DNA from: JAJFKB01 sp965230515
GTDB lineage: Bacteria > Pseudomonadota > Gammaproteobacteria > Pseudomonadales > IMCC2047
Direction of reading: 5' to 3'
Assembly (NCBI GenBank): GCA_965230515.1
Contig: OZ246007.1
Span: 1,054,001 to 1,118,000 of the forward strand
DNA length: 64,000 nucleotides
Positions within the stretch are counted from its first letter, which is position 1. Each line of letters starts with the position of its first letter. The position numbers and the translations under genes are program-made. The notes beneath the pieces are model-generated. The model was not told the DNA's origin. It did not search any database and saw only the letters and a program-made list of their open reading frames with translations. Shown here one piece after another: positions 57,404 to 64,000 of the stretch.

Positions 57404-60400
57404 TTATGGCTTCAGTGTCACAATACCTTCTTTTTTCTTTTCAGTAAGCAATTTTTCAAAATCCTCCGCCGGCACGGGTCGGCTATAGAGGAAACCCTGT
57501 CCCTGACTACAACCGGCCTTTTTCAGGAAACTGGCCTGCTCTTTGGTTTCGACACCTTCAGCAATAACCTTAAGATCCAGGCTGTCACCCAGTGCAATCA
57601 CCGCATTGGAAATGGCCATATCATCAAGGTCATCGGGAATATCACGAATAAAGGACTGGTCAATTTTAAGCTTTTGAATCGGCAACTGCTTCAGGTAACT
57701 CAAAGAGGAATATCCGGTACCAAAATCATCGATGGCCAGCGTCAGACCTAACTGTCGCAGCCCTTCGAGCTGCGAGATAGCAAACTGGGCTTGCTGCATA
57801 ATGAAGCCTTCGGTAATTTCCAACTCCAGGCAGGACGCTGGAAACTCACATTCATTAATAATGGTACTCACTTGTTCAACCAGCGCACTATCTTTTATTT
57901 GAACGCCCGAGACATTGACGGCCAGCTGCCCAAAATGAATATCTTGATCAAGCCAGCGTTTACCCTGCTCACAGGCCTCGCGTAACACCCACTCACCGAT
58001 CGCCAGAATCAAGCCACACTCTTCCGCTATCGGAATAAATTTAGCAGGCGAAACCATACCCTGATCCGGATGCTGCCAGCGTATCAGTACCTCTGCGCCA
58101 ATAATTTCGCCGGTAAATATATCCACCTGAGGTTGGTAATAGAGCTGAAACTGTTGCTGATCTAACGCTTGGCGAAGACTGTTTTCCAACAACACCCGCT
58201 CAAATGCATTGCGCGTCAACTCTTCTGTGTAGAATTCGTAATTATTGCGTCCTTCATCCTTGGCCCGATACATGGCCGCATCGGCATTACGCAGCAAGGT
58301 CGCGGCATCGTCTCCATCTTGCGGGTACAGGCTGATGCCCAGACTGGCACTGGTCTGTACCTCGCGGCCCTCCAACTGGAAGCTACTTTCGAAGATACGC
58401 ATCACTTTTTGCGCAACATGTGCGGCATTATTGGAACCGCCAATGTCTTCCAGCAACAACACAAACTCATCACCGCTAATTCGTGCTACCGTATCATCCT
58501 CACGCACCACATCCTCTAGCCTTTCCGCGACCTTACAAAGCAACTGATCACCAGCGGGGTGCCCCAGACTGTCGTTAATATTCTTGAAGCGGTCCAGATC
58601 GATAAAAATTATCGCTAGCTGCTTTTTCTGACGCCCGGCATGCTTGATCGCCTGCGTTAAGCGCTCGACATACAGTAAACGGTTAGGCAGATCGGTCAGC
58701 GCATCATGATGCGCCAGATGGTCCAACTGCTTCTGAGATTCTTTTAAATGACTGATGTCCGTAAACACACCAATAAAGTGGGTTAACTTGCCCTCAGAAT
58801 CGACCACCTGACTGATCGACAACCATTCCGGGAAAACCGATCCGTCCTTGCGCCGGTTCCAGATCTCTCCGCGCCAGCGCCCGACTGTCATCAGCGAATT
58901 CCAAAAATCCCGATAAAATGACTCATCGTGGCGATCCGACTTCCACATGCGGGGATTCTGACCTATCACTTCATCATGTCCATAGCCCAGTATTTCTGTA
59001 AATGCGCTATTGACCTCAACAACCGTGCCCTGAGTATCGCTGATCACCACACCCTCGCTGGTATTCTCAAACACACTGGCGGACAAACGCAGCCTCTCCT
59101 CCATTTGCCGCTGCTGCGTCAAATCCCGTACGCTGACAAGCATACCGGTAGTTTCACCAGTATTCTTTTTGACCAGCTTCACTCTTATTTCAATCGGACC
59201 ATTATCAAGGTTATTGGGGTCATCGGCCTCCATTATGGCACTGCCCTCCTGGCCACTGTCCTGTAGTTGGCATGATGGGCAAATGGAGCGGTCATGCCCC
59301 TCATTGTCAGCATGAATAAGATCGATAATGGGTAGTCCAATGCACTCATCTGGAGTTCGTTCTATACGGTCGTAGAACACTCTATTGGCGCGCACCAGAT
59401 TACGGTCCATATCGGTCAGGTAAACTACATCCTCAAAATAGTCCAGCGCCTGCACCCACTCCTCCTCGGCACTGGCCAGTTGCTCTTTGGTTCTCTCCTG
59501 TTCTATTGCAATACTTGCGACATGCACCATCGCTTCGGTCATTCTAATTTCGTTTTTATCCGGCGCTCCTGGTTCAGCGCGATAGACGGCAAAGGTGCCT
59601 AGTACGTTATTATGGCTATCCATTATCGGCTCAGACCAGCAGGCCCTAAAACCATGCTGCTTGGCGAGGTCCCTAAAATCCTGCCATTTGGGATCCAGCT
59701 GCACATCCTCAACAATAACCCGCTCGCCCAGATATGCTGCTGAACCACAGGAACCTACTTGTGGTCCGATTTCCAGACCATCAATCAACTCGACATAGGC
59801 GGCAGGCAGGCTGGGCGCCGCACCGTGACGTAGTTTAGTTCCCTCTAATAATAAAATGGAACCATGAATATCCGGTGTATGACTTTCAGTCAATTCAATA
59901 ATAGTTTTCAGTATCTGCTCTAATGATTGATCGCCCCGCGAGATTTGTTCCAATACTTTCTGCTGACTGAGCTGCAATGTTTCTGCATTCTTACGTTCTG
60001 TAATATCAGTCGTAATACCGCAAACAGCATAGGGTTCACCCTTGTCATACAGTGGGAATTTTGTGGTCGCACAGAATCCAATGCCGGTAAATGCAGGCAA
60101 CTGCTCTTCAATTTGCAGAACAGTGTTTTTCTCTATTACCTGCTTATCTTCTCCACTAAATTTTTGTGCCAACTCCGCCGGAAAGAAATCAAAGTCTGTT
60201 TTGCCCATGATTTGACTGGCTTCAAGATTGAGCATTTTTTCAAATAGAGTGTTAACCAGCAGATATTTTCCCTGATAATCTTTGACAAATACCAGTGATG
60301 GTGCATTATCGATAATCGATTGCAGCCTTTGTTCACTTTCTCGTAATTTACCCTCGGAACGCCTTCTCGAGCGGACCTCCTTTCTTAACTCTATTGTCCT

Positions 60401-61336
60401 TTGGCGAACACGCAACCGCATCACCAAACTGCCGGCAATCAAGAGCAGGATAACAATCACAGCTAACACCAACAGCCAATAGAACCAGCTGGGCAGCGTA
60501 GAATCCTCTACAGGCTTATGCATCAGCCACTGCTCCAAGAGCTGATAAAACCTGGAGTCAGACCGGGATTTAAGCTCGCGCAATTCACGGTCTATGGTAT
60601 CGATAAGATAGCCACTAAATTCAACGTCCTTGGTAAAAGCAAACCTGAGATCCACAGGCTGAAGAATAATGGGGGTTCTCTGCACGTTGAAGTCACGCTC
60701 GTAAACGGAACCCAGATCTTTACTCACCACGGCCGCGGTAGCCACTCCACTTTCAACACTTGCGAGGACCGACATTTCAGTCGGCAACTCCACAAACTCG
60801 ACATCCAAATTAAAACTTTTCGCCACGTCGGCAATTCCACCCTGCCCTTTATAATTTGCGCTTCCCGCAAGCACAGAAACCCGTTGACCCTCTAAATCCA
60901 GGATTGTTTGAATATCCTTTATGGGATCAGCATAGACCCTGGACCAGCTAACCCTCACTGTTTCGTTAGAGAAGGCATACTGTTTTAGTCGTTCACTATT
61001 AATGATGGTGTCAGGCATGACATCAATCTGATTGTTTTTAAGATTATTCAGACATTGCGCCCAATCACACTCAAGCCACTGCAACTGCCAGCCCTCTTTC
61101 TCCGCTATATGCTGGAGGAGCTGTGGCCAAAAACCATCGGGTTGACCTTCATCATTCAAAAAAATAGCAGGTGGACTGTTATAGATACCCGCACGGACTA
61201 ACCGCCCAGTCTCGTCTGCTTGCGTGATAAGCGCATGGCTTGCCAGCAACAGCACGACCATCAGCATGCCGGTGAAAGGCTTGAGGAGATAAAGCTTAAG
61301 CGCTCTGGAGAGCATATATTCTGAGAGATTGCTCAT
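57404..61336 (-). CDS. Large periplasm-sensing GGDEF-EAL protein
   Basis: This 1,310-residue protein controls cyclic di-GMP. A signal or anchor helix (about residues 14-40) precedes a type 3 solute-binding domain (about 45-270, VRAGIYNSPPAIFLND..GFWPQLLQHIAEKEGW), then a membrane helix (about 285-308). Cytoplasmic parts are PAS (about 340-460), GAF (about 470-625), two more PAS (about 645-890), GGDEF (about 895-1055) and EAL (about 1065-1305). The cyclase motif is SGDEF with an I-site RxxD five residues before. The EAL motif reads EVL, with later DDFGTGYSSLSYL and KIDQSFI and EGVET intact, so phosphodiesterase activity is likely. The binding domain may sense a small amino-acid-like ligand. 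Confidence 0.93.
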   Translation of the reverse strand: MSNLSEYMLSRALKLYLLKPFTGMLMVVLLLASHALITQADETGRLVRAGIYNSPPAIFLNDEGQPDGFWPQLLQHIAEKEGWQLQWLECDWAQCLNNLKNNQIDVMPDTIINSERLKQYAFSNETVRVSWSRVYADPIKDIQTILDLEGQRVSVLAGSANYKGQGGIADVAKSFNLDVEFVELPTEMSVLASVESGVATAAVVSKDLGSVYERDFNVQRTPIILQPVDLRFAFTKDVEFSGYLIDTIDRELRELKSRSDSRFYQLLEQWLMHKPVEDSTLPSWFYWLLVLAVIVILLLIAGSLVMRLRVRQRTIELRKEVRSRRRSEGKLRESEQRLQSIIDNAPSLVFVKDYQGKYLLVNTLFEKMLNLEASQIMGKTDFDFFPAELAQKFSGEDKQVIEKNTVLQIEEQLPAFTGIGFCATTKFPLYDKGEPYAVCGITTDITERKNAETLQLSQQKVLEQISRGDQSLEQILKTIIELTESHTPDIHGSILLLEGTKLRHGAAPSLPAAYVELIDGLEIGPQVGSCGSAAYLGERVIVEDVQLDPKWQDFRDLAKQHGFRACWSEPIMDSHNNVLGTFAVYRAEPGAPDKNEIRMTEAMVHVASIAIEQERTKEQLASAEEEWVQALDYFEDVVYLTDMDRNLVRANRVFYDRIERTPDECIGLPIIDLIHADNEGHDRSICPSCQLQDSGQEGSAIMEADDPNNLDNGPIEIRVKLVKKNTGETTGMLVSVRDLTQQRQMEERLRLSASVFENTSEGVVISDTQGTVVEVNSAFTEILGYGHDEVIGQNPRMWKSDRHDESFYRDFWNSLMTVGRWRGEIWNRRKDGSVFPEWLSISQVVDSEGKLTHFIGVFTDISHLKESQKQLDHLAHHDALTDLPNRLLYVERLTQAIKHAGRQKKQLAIIFIDLDRFKNINDSLGHPAGDQLLCKVAERLEDVVREDDTVARISGDEFVLLLEDIGGSNNAAHVAQKVMRIFESSFQLEGREVQTSASLGISLYPQDGDDAATLLRNADAAMYRAKDEGRNNYEFYTEELTRNAFERVLLENSLRQALDQQQFQLYYQPQVDIFTGEIIGAEVLIRWQHPDQGMVSPAKFIPIAEECGLILAIGEWVLREACEQGKRWLDQDIHFGQLAVNVSGVQIKDSALVEQVSTIINECEFPASCLELEITEGFIMQQAQFAISQLEGLRQLGLTLAIDDFGTGYSSLSYLKQLPIQKLKIDQSFIRDIPDDLDDMAISNAVIALGDSLDLKVIAEGVETKEQASFLKKAGCSQGQGFLYSRPVPAEDFEKLLTEKKKEGIVTLKP

Positions 61337-61591
61337 TGATGATACTCAATAAACACCTTTTGCGCCGCAAGGCTCAATTTATTATTTGACTTGAAAATTA
61401 TAAGAGACATATGTCATCAACTTGCGCTCGCTAATCTTGCATACACCAACCCCGCGCAAGTGCTCTATAGGATTCAGTATAGTACAGATTCGCAGACTAT
61501 TCGTTGACTCTAATTATTCACTAATCAACAGCAACTGCTGCCCATGAAATTATGGTGATAGTGACGGAGTATTCTTTGCAATTCAGGACTT

Positions 61592-61876
61592 TCAGTGTCT
61601 ATCAAACAATTGAACGGCATAACCTTTTTCAAGCGCTTCTTTTAACGCTTTGTCCGCATTCACCACACGTTGATCTTTGAGCAGACTTTCAGAGACAGTT
61701 TTACGCTTACCAATTTCAACGTCGGTAAACCCTGCACGCAGCAGATAAAGCTGGCACAGTTTCTCAGCACCCATCGGGTCTTTGAAATTGATGTAAACAA
61801 TGAAGGGCACCTCCTGACCAACGGCTATCCCTTCCATCGCTTTGCGCGCTTTGGCACTGACTGAGAAAATAAACAT
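61592..61876 (-). CDS. Small unrecognised protein, 94 residues
   Basis: This 94-residue soluble protein is not recognised. It begins MFIFSVSAKARKAMEGIAVGQEVPFIVYINFKDPMGAEKLCQLYLLRAGFTDVEIGKRKTVSESLL, has an alternating strand/helix pattern and one cysteine. Its compact composition and separation from both neighbours (255 bases to the GGDEF-EAL gene, 65 to rapA) support a real gene. It lies downstream of rapA on the same strand and may be co-transcribed with it. Confidence 0.65.
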   Translation of the reverse strand: MFIFSVSAKARKAMEGIAVGQEVPFIVYINFKDPMGAEKLCQLYLLRAGFTDVEIGKRKTVSESLLKDQRVVNADKALKEALEKGYAVQLFDRH

Positions 61877-61941
61877 GGGCTCTCCAGCGGCGAGTATTCG
61901 CCTTAAAATTGAGGGGTTAGCAAGTTAGGGGCTACGTCACA

Positions 61942-64000
61942 TTAGACCACAACAATAACGCGTAACGCATCAGGAATAAGCTGTGCCTTGTCTAAATAGT
62001 GCTCCAGCGCATCTGTTTCCAGCTCAATCTGTTCGATTTCCTGCTTTCGAATATTGGGGTTTACCAATGCCAGCCTTTTCAGTCGTTGCAACTCCTCATT
62101 CTGAAGTCTGACCATTTTCTGCTTGGCTTCATTGATAATCTGCTGGTGCTGTTGCATCGACAACTGCTGTGCCTGACTCATCAGCGACTCTATTGGTTGC
62201 TGGGCTTGTTTTACCAGCTTTCTGGCTAGCTGCCGTTTCACCGGTTCAACTCTCTCGGCTAATCGCTCTGAGGTTAGCGCCTTTGTCAGATCTTTACCTT
62301 CGTTGCTCAAGACCAGGCGCACCGTGGTCAATGGCAGGTAGCGGAAAAGTTGCAGCTCCAGCGGTGCCTGGCCCTGTACAACAAAAAGTGTTTCCAGAAG
62401 CAGCGTACCGGGTTTGAGTGGCGGGAGTTTGAGTGTACAAAGGGCGTTATTCCCAAAATCTTCCTGCAGTATCATATCTATAGCACCGGATACCATCGGG
62501 TGTTCCCAGGTAAGGAATTGCATATCCTCTCTTGCCAGCGCCAGAGATCTGTCACTGGTAATGGTTACGCCACCCTCTGGCAATCCGGGAAAATGACTGC
62601 AACGCATATGATCGCCCGGATAGACAACGGAGCTCAGCTCACTGTGCTTTTCCTGCTCCACACCAAACTGCTCAAAGACCTTCGCCATGTAATCCGAGCA
62701 CAACTGCTCTCCCTGCTGCGCGGCTATCTCTTGCAACAACGAGGCAGCACGTTCCGGCTGGCAGGAATTTAGCTCCAGCAACCGGTCCCGACCATTTTCA
62801 AGACGCACTCTATATTGCTCGGCAAGTTTTTGGGTTATTTCCAATGTGTCAATGTTGTCACCATTGACCAACCAGCTGATCAGGGTATCACCCAGCTTTT
62901 CAAAAATAGCCGATCCGGCATCGCAATTTTTTTCGATGCTGTTAATACCGCTATCGTACCACTCCAGAAGTCTTTGCTGTGCTCCTTGCTCATAGTAAGG
63001 CACATGAATTTTAACGCTGTGCTTTTGACCAATACGATCAAGCCGCCCGATACGCTGCTCAAGAAGGTCTGGATTCAACGGCAAGTCAAACAGTACCAGA
63101 TGATGCGCAAACTGGAAGTTGCGACCCTCACTCCCGATTTCAGAGCAGATCAGCAACTGTGCTCCCTCCTCCTGGTCGGCAAAGTGAGCCGCCGCCCGAT
63201 CACGTGCCACAAGATCGAGACCTTCATGAAAGGCGGCCGAGGAGAAACCCGATTTTCTCAGATGTTCATCCAGACCGATCGCTGTTTTCGTTGAAGCACA
63301 GATCACAACCAGCTTTTCAGCCCGGTTTGCCTTTAGCCATTCGATCAGCCAGGCCACACGAGCATCTATCGTTGGCCATTTTTCACCCATCAGGCGTTCC
63401 GGATTCAATTGATCCTGTAGAGACGTTTCGTCATCCTCAAACAGTGACGGCTCCAGCACTCCCAGCGGATGACGAATCAGTCGCCGTTGCGGAAACCCCT
63501 TAACGCTGTCACGCGTATTACGGAACAGCACTCTTCCCGTTCCGTGCTGATCCAACAGCCTTGCTATTAACGTCCGCACAGATTCTGCCAATGAATCGGC
63601 ATCATTGATAGCAACACTGTCAATCTGCAACGCCTCCGCAGCTTCGTTACCAAGGTAATATTGTATTCTTGTCACCAGACTTTCAAGCTCGCTGCCGGTT
63701 ACTTTGGCATCCTTCGCCTGCCCTTTTTCTGAGGACATTCCGGCCTGCCATGCCAGCAGATCTTTGACAACATCATTAATCTGTTGGTAGCCTGCCTCTT
63801 CCGACCGGAATTGAGCCAAATCATAGTAACGATCAGGATCCAGCAAACGCAATCGCGCAAAGTGACTTTCCAGGCCCAGCTGCTCCGGCGTCGCCGTTAA
63901 CAGCAGTAACCCCTTGGCTATTTCAGCCAGTCGTCCCACACAGGCATACTCCTCACTCACCTGATGTTCTGACCAGGCCAGATGGTGCGCCTCATCGACA
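61942..64000 (-). CDS. rapA: RNA polymerase-associated protein RapA, C-terminal part, cut by window edge
   Basis: The reading frame is open through the right edge; about 686 C-terminal residues are present of the roughly 970 expected. RapA is an SWI2/SNF2-type ATPase that recycles RNA polymerase. The frame at the edge reads DEAHHLAWSEHQ, the Walker B box. Helicase domain 2 follows (LVVICASTKTAIGLDEHLRKSGFSSAAFHEG, ICSEIGSEGRNFQFAHHLVLFDLPLNPDLLEQRIGRLDRIGQ). The RapA-specific C-terminal part includes DHMRCSHFPGLPEGGVTITSDRSLALAREDMQFLTWEHPMV. The N-terminal Tudor-like region and helicase motif I are outside the window. Confidence 0.95.
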   Translation of the reverse strand, partial: VDEAHHLAWSEHQVSEEYACVGRLAEIAKGLLLLTATPEQLGLESHFARLRLLDPDRYYDLAQFRSEEAGYQQINDVVKDLLAWQAGMSSEKGQAKDAKVTGSELESLVTRIQYYLGNEAAEALQIDSVAINDADSLAESVRTLIARLLDQHGTGRVLFRNTRDSVKGFPQRRLIRHPLGVLEPSLFEDDETSLQDQLNPERLMGEKWPTIDARVAWLIEWLKANRAEKLVVICASTKTAIGLDEHLRKSGFSSAAFHEGLDLVARDRAAAHFADQEEGAQLLICSEIGSEGRNFQFAHHLVLFDLPLNPDLLEQRIGRLDRIGQKHSVKIHVPYYEQGAQQRLLEWYDSGINSIEKNCDAGSAIFEKLGDTLISWLVNGDNIDTLEITQKLAEQYRVRLENGRDRLLELNSCQPERAASLLQEIAAQQGEQLCSDYMAKVFEQFGVEQEKHSELSSVVYPGDHMRCSHFPGLPEGGVTITSDRSLALAREDMQFLTWEHPMVSGAIDMILQEDFGNNALCTLKLPPLKPGTLLLETLFVVQGQAPLELQLFRYLPLTTVRLVLSNEGKDLTKALTSERLAERVEPVKRQLARKLVKQAQQPIESLMSQAQQLSMQQHQQIINEAKQKMVRLQNEELQRLKRLALVNPNIRKQEIEQIELETDALEHYLDKAQLIPDALRVIVVV

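Noticed and set aside
1..64000. CRISPR array, prophage, tRNA or rRNA genes
   Set aside because: No regularly spaced repeats, phage structural genes or recognisable RNA genes were seen by eye; a tRNA scan could not be run.

Overview
The window looks like chromosomal DNA of a free-living, probably marine or aquatic gammaproteobacterium. This rests on rapA (cut by the right edge), dinB, tpm, a YbgA-type DUF523/DUF1722 protein, a DeaD-type helicase with a DbpA-like RNA-binding tail, a canonical Fur box, and a marine-style TonB receptor. No rRNA, tRNA or CRISPR array was recognised. The genus cannot be fixed from the sequence alone.

Region by region. 1-2.4 kb: a TonB-dependent receptor ending in a clear intrinsic terminator. 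2.4-7.7 kb: the most unusual part, a short run of three integron-type gene cassettes with no integrase in view. Two attC recombination sites are recognisable, and each is interrupted at the same base (immediately after the GTT of the core site) by one of two apparently identical 1,778-bp IS1182-like elements. Each cassette carries a small membrane protein. 7.7-13.2 kb: a sodium:solute symporter diverging from a TetR regulator across a perfect 16-bp palindrome, then a HAD phosphatase, an LpxA-like acyltransferase, an isochorismatase-like hydrolase, the C-terminal remnant of a rubredoxin, and an AcuI/YhdH reductase. 13.2-19.5 kb: cell-envelope genes (alpha/beta hydrolase, transglutaminase-TPR lipoprotein, two YceI-like proteins, a HELAH aminopeptidase lipoprotein, and a Tat lipoprotein coupled to a transglutaminase-like cysteine protein). 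19.6-25.7 kb: GlxA-type regulator, DUF1643, DUF2235 hydrolase, diguanylate cyclase, two single-haem c-type proteins and DUF523/DUF1722. 25.8-29.4 kb: Lrp-type regulator overlapping a methionine gamma-lyase, then two metalloprotease-like genes. 29.7-38.5 kb: an ABC transporter with an AttH-like lipoprotein, membrane proteins, thiopurine methyltransferase and an ABC-2 exporter.

39-49.7 kb is a signalling and ion-channel block: a REC-cyclase fusion, a single-domain receiver and a hybrid histidine kinase in one run, facing a lipoprotein, a PycTM/DUF5706-like membrane protein, a voltage-gated K+ channel, a CASTOR/POLLUX-like channel and dinB. 49.8-57.3 kb: a Fur-controlled promoter with two unrecognised genes, a DEAD-box RNA helicase, small conserved proteins and a two-subunit periplasmic molybdenum oxidoreductase of the IorAB type. 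57.4-64 kb: a 1,310-residue periplasm-sensing GGDEF/EAL protein, a small unknown gene and the C-terminal two thirds of rapA.

The strongest lead is the attC-targeting IS pair. Each cassette's first seven bases are the exact complement of the left core of its own attC (shown for cassettes 1 and 2). This independently fixes the recombination points and shows that both IS copies sit on them. Secondary leads are the purine-specificity residues of the REC-cyclase, the PycTM-like protein beside potassium channels, the Fur-regulated gene pair, a MITE-like inverted repeat next to the array, and palindromic operators without known ligands.
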